DNA of 64,000 bases from Ichthyophonus hoferi. Its lineage: Eukaryota; Opisthokonta; Ichthyosporea; Ichthyophonida; Ichthyophonidae. The notes under the pieces were generated by a model, which saw nothing but the letters and a program-made list of their open reading frames with translations, ran no database searches and was not told the origin of the DNA. The position numbers and the translations under genes are program-made. The stretch lies in the NCBI GenBank assembly GCA_002751075.1, contig NAOQ01000151.1, positions 17,294-81,293 of the forward strand, given 5' to 3'. Every line of letters starts with the position of its first letter. Within the stretch, counting starts at the first letter, position 1. This document shows positions 13,401 to 26,300 of this stretch, one piece after another.

Positions 13401-14208
13401 CAATTCAGTAATATGGACATAAAAACACTGACCTTCTTCCGCATGTTTTTCATACATCTGCTTACGGAAAACCCAGAGGAGAAAGGTGATATATCATGTT
13501 ATGTTATGTCTTTCTTGTGATTTCTATTGTTATATTCTTTCACTCTCTCGTCTGAATATATGACTACCAATGGTAGCCTATGGGCCGGATGCAACGGTAG
13601 CCAATACTGTGCCTTTCCTTCTGCCCCCTTATTTTATCCACCACAAGAATTGACATTGTATCCTGCCTATGACAACGCTCGTGATGACTTTAGTTCTTTC
13701 CCATCATCTCATTACCGTTCATTTGTTTCTCTTTCTATCTATCTGTATGCATCGTACACATCCCTCTATGCTTTGTATGTCAGTTATCAAACTAGTATTC
13801 AATTATGATAGCATACCAGGCCCTGTATATCCTATAATATGCTTGATTGACCAGCTATAAATAGGTACCATCACATCACTCACCAACCAGTGCCCTGGTG
13901 TCCCCTCCCCTATACAGTGAGGGAAGTCTTCCGACGCATTGCCCCCCTCAAGGATCTAGGACTACTTAAGGAGCAGCTGTCCATGTTCTTACAGGTAGAC
14001 CTGCCTAAGGTATGTTTCCCTGCTGGCCTTCACTTTGGGGACTAATTCCGTGGTCTTGTTGTGGGTGCGCCTGTCTATTTTCCTTACTAACTCATACCTT
14101 GGCAACCTACAGGGCATAAAGGATGACAAGCAGAGGATGTTGGTAAAGAAAAGAGTGTCCTTGGTTAAGACAGTCTTGAGGGAGTCTTCTCTTGGGTATC
14201 TTATGTAA
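4468..14208 (+). CDS. NOM1: NOM1 (nucleolar MIF4G/MA3-domain protein, Sgd1 family)
   Basis: Nucleolar protein of small-subunit ribosome biogenesis (yeast Sgd1; human NOM1 also binds PP1). About 898 residues versus 860 in human. Exons: 4468-4549, 4820-4923, 5214-5300, 5587-5639, 5974-6080, 6274-6427, 7145-7251, 7534-7980, 8238-8393, 8660-8788, 8952-9073, 9912-10005, 10354-10453, 10550-10692, 10964-11029, 11393-11454, 11709-11816, 12151-12315, 12916-13047, 13395-13485, 13918-14009, 14113-14208. Basic N-terminus (RKEQRRNKK), an acidic tract at about 240-370, then KYVPPHLRKA (about 383), MIF4G (about 395-600), the family hallmark GRWWLVGSAW (about 650), and MA3 (about 690-805) with LGLKDKQERE and FNPYYCHLAAKFC. 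The start at 4468 fits phase and has a GTAAG donor. The acceptor of exon 17 is uncertain: 11709 keeps frame, but a stronger TAG lies a few bases upstream and does not fit. Confidence 0.95.
6086..6190. repeat. Minisatellite, 19-bp unit, NOM1 intron 5
   Basis: About five head-to-tail copies of a G-rich 19-mer, TAGTAGGGGGTATAGTAGG, inside NOM1 intron 5. The copies are nearly identical, which suggests recent expansion. Confidence 0.9.
7690..7956 (+). repeat. In-frame GAGGA-rich repeat coding the NOM1 acidic tract
   Basis: Within NOM1 exon 8, purine-only DNA repeats units such as GGAGGAGGGAGAGGAAGATG and encodes a run of Glu, Asp and Gly with the recurring motif EEGEEDDE. Human NOM1 has a shorter acidic region at the same place, so the tract is real but expanded. 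The long minus-strand ORF here is only its Pro/Leu complement. Confidence 0.85.
8447..8518. repeat. Tandem duplication of about 28 bp, NOM1 intron 9
   Basis: TTGACAACTACTACACATGT plus the following TCCTGTAG occurs twice back to back just after the exon 9 donor. Confidence 0.85.
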
Positions 14209-15964
14209 GCCCTGCCTGCACCAATAATTGCCTTTCCCCCCTGATCAACTACCCAATTTCCACCAGGCGTGGGGAACCTTTCATAATATTTTGTATCATT
14301 TTATATGAAAAGGAAATAGATTCAATGAGCATTTTTCAGTATGAATCCCCGTGTTTAAGTTTGATTGCTAGTTTTGTATAATCTTTTAGTTCCTTAACGA
14401 GCATCAGTTGTCGCAAGCGGAGCGCGTGCTTGTCTGATGTAGCCTGTTCGTTCTTTATAAGTGATTTTTTTCTTTCGATGGTAGATTATCATAGCCTAAT
14501 TGCATTGATTGGCAGAATGACTGCAGCTGTATTTACTCTTAGACATGTTACATTTATAAATAAAATTTCCAGTACGTTCTTGTGTTTGAAAAACATTTCA
14601 AAAATTGAAATGAAAACTACGAACTGGCTAAAATTATTAGATTAATTTATTATGTTAGATAAATTTTAGTGTTATCCTACAATCCTACGTCACGTTAGGA
14701 TTAGTCATATTTGGTATATTTTTTGAGTGTTCTTTTTTATTCATTGATAATGGTTTTGCAATATATGACAATCTTCCATCAAAAAGGATATGTTTAATAA
14801 ATATATGATCAAGGGAAAGGAAAGGTTTTGATTAATAATCTAGCCAATGGTCAGTAGGGCATGGCTACTAAACAACATATCATGTTGTTTAGCACTAACT
14901 TGTGTATAAATTTAATATTGAGTAGAAACTAGAAACGTAGTACATGTGCAGCTTTACACAATGCTCAAAATGGCTTGAACCTTTCACTTCGATCCAAGAC
15001 AGTCAAATTTTCAGGTAATAGCAGCAATTCTTTAATGCATTTGTAAACATAAATCATGTTATATTCGTCAACAGGTTAACCTCTGTTGCGTCAGAAGTAT
15101 GTTGAACGCCAACTTAGGAAAACCAATAACATTTATGTTAATTACTATGATACATTAACAAACATAGTTCAATCGCATGGCCTATCTTGCACTGTACTAC
15201 CAATCAGTACATTACATTACGGCTAGAGAATAAATACATAAAAATAATGTGACCAATCAGCACTAGAGACAAGACATATTAAGGGGTCAATCTATGGAAA
15301 TATTTGATCAGGGTTCAACAGATAAACCAGAACACAGTCAGAACTAACCACTCCCTTGCGTTAAATAAACAAAAACCAGTTTTTAATTAGACTAATATAT
15401 ATATGCACAACTTTTCCATAATTATGGCCGAGAAACAAGACAATACTACACATTGGTACAGTTACATACTATTACTATAACTGGATTGGTAGAAAATTTG
15501 TAGTTATAGATGTTCAATATTACATCCTACCATGACCAAAGGAATTGGTAACTATTCAATAGGTAACTAAACCAATAAGCTTTAAGAGATATACCAATCA
15601 AGCCCAACCGTTGGGTGGGCTGGGCCTAATGGCATGGCATTGTGCACTGAGGTCTCAAAAATTAGAATAGAACTTCATTAGTATAGCGCCGATATTGATC
15701 CAATACAAATAGGTCATAACCACGTTCAGTCATAAAATATTAGAGCGAGCGAGACATGCTATGCGGTACAGTGATTAGATGAAAGTTATCATATATGCAT
15801 ATACCAGTATAGGTAGATAGCCTTAAATTTAATATGCGCCAAGGTATGCATGAGGCTGATGGAGAGAGGAACCCCCGAGTCCTTTAAAAGAATCATCTAA
15901 CGGGATGATTTATGAATTACAGTGGGGGAGAAGGGGGAAGGGGGAATTGTGCATCTTATGCATG

Positions 15965-16125
15965 TCATAGTATGTGTAGTAGTATGTACGATAGTACGAT
16001 AGTGTGGCAATGTTATGGTATGGTACTATGTATGATAGTAAAATAGTATGATAGTGTGACAATAGGATAGTATTATAATATGAGTGTACGATGGCATAAT
16101 AGTGTAATAGTATAGTCGTATGGTA
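15965..16125. repeat. Degenerate simple repeat (ATAGTATGATAGT type)
   Basis: Irregular repetition of TAGTATG, TACGATAG and ATAGTGT words over about 160 bp. It is low complexity, with no coding sense. Confidence 0.7.
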
Positions 16126-16553
16126 ATATAACTATGCCAATATGATAATATATGCTATAGTAATTAAGTAGGTAAGCAGACAACATCCTTAGAGCTAGAT
16201 ATATCTGTATACACATAGATATATACTCGGGTAAGTATAGTTCAGTGCAAGTATGTACTATGTTTATAAATAAAGAGAGAGTTGAAGGACCAAGGTGATT
16301 GAAGGTAATAGTACTATATAGTCATAGTGCTAGAAATGTGGGAGTACATGTGTAGATGCAAAATGGGTTGAGGTAGGAAACACCTGTGACACTCGTATAA
16401 TACCAAAGGAACTACTGTCCCTGACTGCCAATAACTACACAGACAATGATATGTAATAATGAATAGAAATAGCAAACCACCCCAATATCGCCGTAGATAA
16501 TTTATATATAACCTATTGCAATCTGGTCACTCGTACGTACGCCTGGATCGTCT

Positions 16554-16662
16554 TCCTATTGGTGTGAATAAAAGAATTATCTTTTTCAGGCTATAATTGA
16601 ATATGTTCGCCTGTTTTAAGAGGTGAATAAAAGTGGTTAACCAACTAATCACACCAATAGGA
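16554..16662. repeat. Short inverted repeat, possible miniature foldback element
   Basis: TCCTATTGGTGTGA at 16554-16567 is perfectly complementary to 16649-16662, with an 81-bp loop. Flanking bases extend the match imperfectly. An 11-bp direct repeat, GTGAATAAAAG, occurs at 16564 and 16623. I saw no clear target-site duplication, so a MITE is only a possibility. Confidence 0.5.
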
Positions 16663-17299
16663 ATCAAGACTATGCAATCTTCAACTAGTTTGTGATTAAT
16701 TGAGTAAGAAAGTATAAGCTGGTAGGTTTTTTTATTTAAAATTATGGGTTTTAAAACCAAATAAAGTATACTAGATTTATAAATATCTACTTACCTTGGA
16801 AAAAATGACGAGTATCGACTACAACTGCATTACGTTCTCATAATGTAATTAATTATTTCCACAGTTCTCAAAAAACGCAGAGATTGGCTTGATACCTGCG
16901 ATAAAAAAGGTAGAAAAAGGATAAAAGGCAACGGAAACAATAGTTAACGCCCCGGCACACCCGGGCATACGCAATAACCTCGCATGCCTGTATACATATA
17001 CATGTACATTATGATATCCTATTATACAGCATCCAATTGGCGACCCCGAAGCCTGCACAAGTCACTATAAAACTACCCCAGATTGCTATACCATTGAGCA
17101 TATATTTATCAATTGGTGGTCAATTAGTGAATAATCGTTTATTAATGTACATTCTAATCTATTAAGTGTTCGATTAAACGCCATCTTTCTTTATGCGCTG
17201 ATGATTGGCAGTAGATCAAAGGGATAATATCTTTTTTCAAATATTACCTCGCATATCTAAGCCAATCGTAAGCCACAGTTTACTAACGGTAGGTCGTAT

Positions 17300-17321
17300 A
17301 TTGGCCAATCAGCCATAAAAG
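17300..17321 (+). promoter_or_regulatory. Candidate XPO4 core promoter (palindromic CCAAT plus TATA-like)
   Basis: ATTGGCCAAT at 17300-17309 is a palindrome carrying a CCAAT box on both strands. CATAAAAG follows at 17314-17321, about 75 bp before the XPO4 ATG. The spacing is plausible for NF-Y and a weak TATA element, but CCAAT words are very common in this window, so the call is tentative. Confidence 0.35.
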
Positions 17322-17395
17322 CCTATAGTGGTACATATAGAAAGGTTGTGGTTCAATTTGGGGCTATTGTTATTATTATTGTTATTAGTGGCAAT

Positions 17396-20300
17396 ATGGA
17401 CTTTGACAGGGTTATGCAGCAGTTGGAGGAGGCTGCTGCGTGTATGACGGTAGGTATTGTATTATCCCTGTATAGTCTGTGTGGTTACGTTGTATATTTT
17501 ATAGGCACTTTTGTGCTTTTGTGTGATAGTTTGATGTTATTATAGTATGATAGTAAGTGTTGTGATAGAAAAGTATGATAGTATGTTATCATGATAGTAT
17601 GATATTCCGAAAGTATATATCTATGTAAGCATGATTCTATTAGATTGATGTTATATATCTGATTACATGAATGTATAAGTGCCTGTTTGTATGTTTGTAA
17701 GCATACAAGTGGTCACAGCCCCTATATCGCCATGTATGACTCGATATATGTATACCTTTTTCTTTATTCTCCAGCCCATTCTTACTGCTATTTCTATGGT
17801 TCAAGGATATTAGGAATACAGTTGTGCTTGTAGACGTTATGTCATAGTTAGTTGAAAATAGGAGGGACTAGGTCGGGATGAGGGAAGGGGGTCATCCCCT
17901 GGGAGGTAGTATGAGATACGTAATTACAGCTATGGAAAGGTTATAGAAGGGTATAGGAGGGGGGTGGGCTCTCTTTGATTAGCGGGGTCTAGTGATGCTG
18001 AATATTACTGCTAGAAGTTTAAAGGGGAGGAGGAAAGGTTGGCACTGCCCTAGGTAGACATATATATGCACACCTTTCCCATCACCCCCAATCGTGAGCC
18101 CTACCTATCACCTATCTAGATAATACATCCTTTTATATACCCTGCCTATATCATACCTTCCATTGTCTATATATAGTATACTATTATATTATTGGGTGAA
18201 CTACTCATCAATGGGATACATACATCTATCTATGTATAGTATATTCACCTCTCTATATTTGGTATATTTAGCTATCCATATATAGTATATTTACCTCTAT
18301 ATATGGTATATTCATCTCTTTATATATGGTATATTTACCTTTATATATGGTATATTCACCTTTTTATATATAGTATATTTACCTCTATATATGGTATATT
18401 CACCTCCCTATATATGGTATATTCACCTATCTATATATGGTATACTCACCTATCTATATATGGTATATTCACCTCTATATGGTAATGCATGCATTTAGCT
18501 GCCTGCAATCTCTACGCGTATTGAAAGTGGGCAGTATATAAAGCGAACCAATGATAACCTACATGACTTCCATGGCTACCAAGAAAACGGTCTTTAAATG
18601 CCATGATAGTCTACCAATTACTGTAGCTATTAGACTGTATACTTTGTAATATCTGATATTTTTACATAACTATGATGGCAGTCAAATGTATTCTTGTGAA
18701 CAGCATTTAATTTTTGTTATTATGTTTACCAAGCCCTTCCTCTCTATGATTAGTTTTTCTTTTGCTGCGGTCCTATTGGTTGTAGCCCGAGGGTCTCCCC
18801 AACCAACCAATACTATCATAATGAAGATATTATTGGCTATAGCCGTTGCTAGGGCAGACCATACCACATGACTAAAATCCAATAATTTCTCTCCTTATGC
18901 AGGGCTCACAAGTTGCCTCTCGTGAATCACGTAATGCAGCCGAAAAAGTGTTCTTAGATTTCAGGGCCCTGAATGGGGCCCTCCCTCTCTGTCGCTATAT
19001 CTTGGGTAGGTGTATAGGTATATAGGTACATAGGTATATATGTATATATGTATATAGGTATATAGGTATATAGGTACATAGGTATATAGGTATATAGGTA
19101 TATAGGTACATAGGTATATAAGTATATGGGTACATAGGTATATAGGTATATAGGTACATAGGTATATAGGTATATAGGTGCATGCTGGTAGGCCGCGGAG
19201 ATGAAGTGTATATATGGGGCTGGGGAGGTCAGGCCATAATAGGCTTATACATGGGTCAGTAAAGAGTGGGTTATGAGGTAGGATGGGTTGCATGTGATTG
19301 ACCAAGATATCGTTACCCTTCAAAATCACATGACCTCCCCTCCTACCTCCCTCTTCGTCTCCTCTCCTTTTCCCTTACACCAATTTCCTCCTTGCACAGA
19401 GAGGTGTACCAATCCCTATGTGCAGTTTGTAGCATGTCAGACTGTGAAGGAAGCCATGGGAAGGGAGTGGACACAGTTAGAGGTTAAGGATGTGGCGGCA
19501 ATGGAGGAGTTTATGTTACAGTACCTAGTGTGTCATACTGAGTATGTAGACTGCTGTGGTATATAGTATATATCTATATATCTGTTTATGTACAAGTCTA
19601 CCTGGTTATATCCCCCTACTATGACATCTGTCCAATGAAAAAGAGAAAGACAGTCTTATATTTTTAGCCCCACCAATAGACACATCTCATTCCATTCATT
19701 CCTATATTTAGCCATGAGAGATCTACCCATCCCACTATAATACATTTCCAAAGTCACCTTCCTGATATGGTCCCTCGCTCAACTATTCAACCACACCTCT
19801 TTCTCTTTCCCCCTATATACCTCACACCTCTTTCTCTTTCCCCCTATATACCTCACACCTCTTTCTCTTTCCTTTTATATACCTCACACCCCCCTCTCTG
19901 CCTGTGGGTATACAGTGTACAGCCTTACGTAAGGCAGGAGCTGATCCAGGCCATAGCTGTCATGTTAAAGAGAGGCTGGGTGGAAAATGAGGCACTAAGG
20001 AACATGGCATTACGTCAGATGGGAGAGATGATGGCAGGTGACGTCACTATGGTGGGCCTCCCTATCTCCCTCCTTACTACTGCACCATTATTGTCTCGGC
20101 TATTTTTAGGTTTCTGATTTGAATACGGGTATGCACATTATATTTTTTGTTATATTCTATTAGTAATACCTACTACTTGATATATCACGTATATTATAGG
20201 TAGGTCTATCATAAACCTAATACGGACTAGAGAGCCTATAGAATGCTAGATGTGCACACAACCTGGACCATTCTACACGCTCTATTGCCTTCTCTCCCTA

Positions 20301-23300
20301 CCCTTCCTACACCTCCCTCTCCTACCACTTCTACTTCTTTCCTTTTCTTATCATTATCAACTAACATACGCAGAGGGTAGACAACATAATTAATAGTTAT
20401 ACTCACCTTCAACTGAGAAGTGATACAAGTATTTGTATTGGATACATGTCACTTATCACTATACCCGTAGAAAACCTATGGCGGCCTACTAATGATAGGC
20501 CTGTTAAACGAGTTCTCCTCCGGGACCAAGTCGAGTGAGGTGGGATTAACCTGGGAGTTCCATGACCAGAGTAAAAAATACTTTGAGGTGAGGAATACGA
20601 AGTAGTGTATGTTGTGTTGAGGCTGGGTTGAACACCTCCGTTTCACATCTTACTAGGTATAAGGCCTGGTGGTGCGATACCATACAGAGATTGCCATGTT
20701 TTGTATATACCTACCCCCTTTTCCAATCAATCATACCCAGTGGTTTCCATGGGCATTAACGTGGCTTTACATCGTCTCTAACCATGTTTCTCCCTGTGTG
20801 TCGCTCCTCTTTTTCTCGCCTATAGCCCAGCCTGGTATCAGGCCTTTTGCTTTTGCTCTCTCTTCCTCTCTTCCTCTATCTCTCTCTTTACAAAATATAT
20901 AGTGAATGAAGCTTCATTACATTCTATTATATAGTTTTCTAATATATCTACCTCTTAATACAACACCTCCACACAGACCAATGATCTCAAGGGGATTTTT
21001 CACACAGCCCTGGGGGTAATTAATCAATTTGTGCAGGAACCTAGCACCTTGAGTGCGCCACCCTACCATCACCTCATCTCCGTCTTCCTCTCTCTCGCAG
21101 AACAGACCTTAAATTGGGTTTATACCCAGACGGGTCATATCCTCTATTTATTTGACTGTACTTGTGCTACAGTTAATGTTGTTGTTATTGGGGGTTTCTG
21201 ATTGGATTGCACTTGTGATTGAATATTTTCCTTCGCTTTTAGAGTGGTTCCTTGGTACTATGCCATGCTACCTTTATTTCATTGGTTAATCTAATCATAA
21301 TACAATTCACAGCACGCTATCTATTGGAATTATATCACGACCATACATTGCAAGCTTAACCAGTCAGAGATAAAAACAGAGACCTATCCACCCATAGCAT
21401 ATACATACACAGCCCCACACAATACTCTAGTGTATATTCTGCTATTCTGTCCTTAACGCGTCCCACGACATAGGCAGATAGGGTCCTTTAACATTACAGG
21501 GTCCACTCTACTTCGTCCAGGCGTGGCCTGGCGAGATATTTTGGTTAACCAGCAAGTGGTGAATTTGTTCTTTGCGGTGCAGACCCCTCCCCCAACCCTT
21601 CTCTATCCCCCTTGCTTATATATAATTTACTTGCATAGCCTGGTTCCTTCATGCTATGTACTTGTTACAATTCACCATAGGCCCCCTCCAGTATATTAAT
21701 GTTATTCCCCTTTCATCTTGTTTGAAAATGACCGGCTTTTCTGCCGATATTAATTATACAGCTCTTTCAATTATACTATTATACTACTATACTATTATAC
21801 TACTATACTACTATACTATATACTCTACTACAGGTCCATCCTCTACCCTACTATACCCTGTGATGTCATTGCTTTTTCTGCCTCTTGATCTCCTTTCACT
21901 GTGGCTATCTGATTTAAATCCAGTCATTATTTTTATGCTTATTCTTTAATCTACTCATTCTTCTCGACAGGCACATAAACTCGTACAAAACGACGAGCGA
22001 TTGGTCAGTCATACACTACAGTGCATTGTCCAGTTGGCCTCCCTAGACGGCAAGGTGTTTGCAGACCCCCCCATGCGTATTTCATACATCACCTGGGTAA
22101 TGGAGGAAGTGCTCTCCTACGTAGACCAGTAAGTTACCTTCTCGTGTTTGGGGTCCCTGCTCTAGGGTGAATCTTTATCTCTGANNNNNNNNNNNNNNNN
22201 NNNNNNNNNNNNNNNNNNNNNNNNNNNNNNNNNNNNNNNNNNNNNNNNNNNNNNNNNNNNNNNNNNNNNNNNNNNNNNNNNNNNNNNNNNNNNNNNNNNN
22301 NNNNNNNNNNNNNNNNNNNNNNNNNNNNNNNNNNNNNNNNNNNNNNNNNNNNNNNNNNNNNNNNNNNNNNNNNNNNNNNNNNNNNNNNNNNNNNNNNCCC
22401 CCCATGCGTATTTCATACATCACCTGGGTAATGGAGGAAGTGCTCTCCTACGTAGACCAGTAAGTTACCTTCTCGTGTTTGGGGTCCCTGCTCTAGGGTG
22501 AATCTTTATCTAGGGCGAATGGATCCTCAACCATTCCTTTGTAACTGTAGAAAAACCCCAAAAAATAAAAGTTAATATGGCAGATTATACCCAGTGTAAC
22601 GATCTATTCCTCTCCTTATCTCTTCAATTGCTAATTTATATCATCGCATTTTCCCCTAGGGGGGTCCTATGTACACTTTATTCCGAACCCCCTTGGTTCT
22701 CTTTCTGTTCATCGTGCTATCTTTTAATATATTTACTTTCCGGTTTAAATCTTATTATGTATCATACCATTTAAAGGCTAGGTTGATTATTACTATCTCT
22801 ACCCTTTGTCGGTTCTATTATGTATTTGCTTACACATATACAGACACATGTACATACATACATACCACCCTATTACTATACATAGCTATCAATGACCTTG
22901 CCGTGACACTCTTCCTACCATCGTTCATCTATCATCTATGGCTATAGAGGTACTTTACACCTTGTCTAACACGCTATTCCCTGCCAGCGTGGTGTCGACT
23001 GAACAACAGATAAGACCCAATCTGGCTTGGGGGATGGCCGAGACAATCAACCGAATGGTGACACGGTGTACTATGCACCCTGATACTAATGTGTATGAGG
23101 TCCTACCCCGCCAGCTAGAAACCCTACTAGACAAGATGTGCTCGCTAGCCTGCTGTAGGTTTCCTCACCTCCCCCCTCTCACTGTCAGGGTAACATAGTG
23201 GTCACTGCTGATTAGTTGCATATGCTTATAAATGCTATCTACCAAATCCTTTGCCATCATATCCCTTTCTACCCCCTCTTCCACCTCCCCTATTGGTGGC

Positions 23301-26300
23301 CTTTACCTTCCTGTGGGTATGCATATCCAAGAGCCCCTCTGTAGTCTCACTCTAATAACGTGTAGTATAGTAGATGTGCATATATATAATACCTTTATGG
23401 TAAACCTGCTCCATATCTATGTCACACATCTCTACCCTATTATCCGACCATCTATATATAGTCATATGTCCATGACATCATTGTGACATCACCCGCCCCC
23501 TACTTCCCCTCCACCAGACTGCCTCACTCAAATCCCCAGCGAATGTGACCAGACCTGGTATGCCGAGGCCTTTGACCAGCTGCTAGATGCCTGGGAGTCC
23601 TTCTCCAGAGACCCCCGCTTCCCCTTGGGTAGGCGCACTTCCTGTCCTACCATACTCACTTCATTGCTTTTCTTCTCCCCTCCCTGTCTTGTTTCTGTCT
23701 TTCCTTGATGCGCTTTACGCTCAGATTATACATAAGCATACAGGTACTGGGGTGTTACCTAGGGCGTGTAGGGTAAGCCTGGCCCGATAGGAAGATGGGG
23801 CCCTGCCCTTCCCTTAGCCTAGCTCTATCCTGTGTGTATATGGGGACCTCAAAGCTCACGACTCGTCCTCTGCAGGAGTGGCCGATAGATATGTCAGTCA
23901 GATCTTCAAGTCATATCTCCAGTCAAAACTCAAGACTGAGGAGATGTGTGAGGACGATGATGGTGACGTATTTGAGGAGGAGGGTAGGTATCCGTGCCGC
24001 ATTTGTATATGTATAGGCATATGATTGGATAGGCGGGCCTACATAGGTCATGTGGTAGAGCATAGTTGTCAAGGTCACAAGACTTATGTTAATGTCCTCC
24101 CTATCCACACTAGGCACTGGTTATATTGATTATATTATGGTCTGCAGAGCTTTAGTAACTAACTGGGTCCTGGTTTATATAAACACTGGACGTGAATCTA
24201 GAACTAGAAGCATTTGAGATTGTATGGTTTAATTGTATACTTACATATGCTTGTGCTTGTGTATGTAATAGTATGCAGTGTATAGTATATAGTATATGTA
24301 ATAATATCTAGTAGATAATATAGTGTATAAAGTATTTAGTATATGTAGTAGTATATAGTATATAGTGTCTAGGACATAGTATATAGTACATAGCATAGTG
24401 TTTAGTACGTAGTATATAGTATATAGTATATAGTGTTTAGTACATAGTATATGGTATATAGTATATAGTGTTTAGTACATAGTATATGGTATATAGTATA
24501 TAGTGTTTAGTACATAGTATATGGTATATAGTATATAGTGTTTAGTACATAGTATATAGTATATGTAATAGTAGCAATGGGACAACCTTAGTGCTCACGT
24601 GAGGGGCTCTTATGTATAGTGCACGTGAGTGTGGCGGGCTCACAATGCTCTGGGAAAAAGCTGTAGATTGAAAGTAGGCAATGTCTATCCCGAGAGAGAA
24701 AGAGACACCTATCTTTAAGATAATGAGTAATAAACAATCTGTACGATGAGCCAATAGGGGTTGATAGGACATAATAGATGGCCTATTATGTAGCCAATCA
24801 GGCACCTCTTGCTTCCAGTATATTTGAGGATACTATAACAAGACTTACCTTATTCGCCTATTACTTGTCTTTCCTCATCAATAGCATAGATATACACACA
24901 TATATTCACACACACACATACACATATATATATACACACATATACACATATATATATATATACATACATATATATATATATATACACACATACACACATA
25001 TATATATACACACATACACACACATATATATACACACACATATATATATATATATACACACACACATACACGCACATATATAAAAACACCCACACCTGAC
25101 TCCTTAAAGATGATGAGACCACGTACAGCGACCAGTTAATTAGCATGGCCTGTATTGTGCGGTGGTGCCCTCAGGCCACCCTGCCTATTCTACATGATCT
25201 ACTATGCAACCTGTTGGTTGCTATCAACGGCAAGGATCCTGAGCAGGTGAGTCATCCAATCATATTGTGGACCCCCTTATTTTAATGCCTAATTAGGGGA
25301 AAGGACTTCTCGTGCCCTATGGGATATATATTGCCTTGTTGATAATAGAGGGCAAGGAAGGGGCATGATTTATGGCCCATCAATGGCAACAGAGAAATGA
25401 GGGGTTCGTTTTTATTAGACAATAGTGGTCTCTTCTTTGGGATAACCAATAGGAATAGGTTGCGGATTGGCTATGGTTAACCAATAGATTCGCACTTATT
25501 CCTTATTGACCCTTGTAAAGTATTGTATAATATCCTTTAATTTTCCCATCTTGTTTATTGTGATTGGCTGGCTTAGGAGGCCATGTGGTTAATCATAAAC
25601 ACACCTGGAGTGTATATAGGATGAAGTGAGGGTATGTAGAGCTAGGTACTTGCTCTCTTTCCACCCCCTGCCTCGTGTGTTTTATATAAGGTATAGGGAG
25701 AGTTATGTTCTTGCTATCTAGAGGGTTGGCATAGCAACCCTTATCTGATTATCAATTGATAAACCATATATGGTACGACCTGGATTATCTTACTTAATGT
25801 GTGAGGGTACACGTGATAGTTGATCTTTTCCAGCATTGTGATAGTGGATTAACTGGGACATATAATACATGATAAATGCTAATCACCAATCACCATACAT
25901 TGTATGACTCAAAGACCAATTGTTTACTTTATTGTGGACTGATCAGTATTAATCGCCATTGCCCGAGATCACTTAGTATATATATTAGATCCATATTAGG
26001 CCTAGTGGTATTCCAAGGTCTACTCTCTCCAAGTCATTTTAGATTCCGATTCCTATTGGACTATAAATTAACCCACAGGGCCTTCGTAGCATAACTTAAT
26101 GAATGGAATGGATTGGATAGGTTTAGATAGATTAGGATAGACAAACTATAGATTTACAGGAATATGCATATCTATCAATGCAAGAAAGACCATTTAATTG
26201 GGTGTACCAGCGAAATTCTGTCCATGGGGGATAGATTGATGACGTACTCTCTACAGGTTATGCCCTTATTTGGAGGAATTCACTGGCTCCTATTGGTGGC

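Larger units (their letters stand above)
14209..17395. other. Intergenic, NOM1 3' end to XPO4 start
   Basis: No exon seen. The first 2.2 kb is AT-rich with short random ORFs. Low-complexity GTATGATAGT-type DNA occupies roughly 15965-16125, and a small foldback lies at 16554-16662. Many CCAAT/ATTGG pentamers occur. The last 100 bases hold the likely XPO4 promoter. Confidence 0.6.

Noticed and set aside
13681-13800. Possible C/D snoRNA in NOM1 intron 20 (GTGATGA)
   Set aside because: No CTGA D box or terminal stem within a usable distance. Other TGATGA hits in introns failed the same test.
14390-14398. Perfect U12 branch word TTCCTTAAC
   Set aside because: It lies in the spacer after the NOM1 stop with no exon downstream; treated as chance in AT-rich DNA.
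18303-19329. ORFs rich in Tyr, Ile, Leu in XPO4 introns 1 and 2
   Set aside because: Read-through of tandem repeats; no splice or homology support.
22162-22423. ORFs crossing the N runs at 22.2 kb and 58.1 kb
   Set aside because: Frames made of unknown bases; no real coding content.
24850-25146. ORFs of Tyr/Ile/Thr and Cys/Val on both strands
   Set aside because: Translations of a (CA)/(TA) microsatellite in XPO4 intron 11.
25530-25538. Perfect U12 donor word ATATCCTTT in XPO4 intron 12
   Set aside because: Internal to the intron. The exon 12 GTGAGT donor and exon 13 acceptor work in phase, and no TCCTTAAC branch is paired with it.
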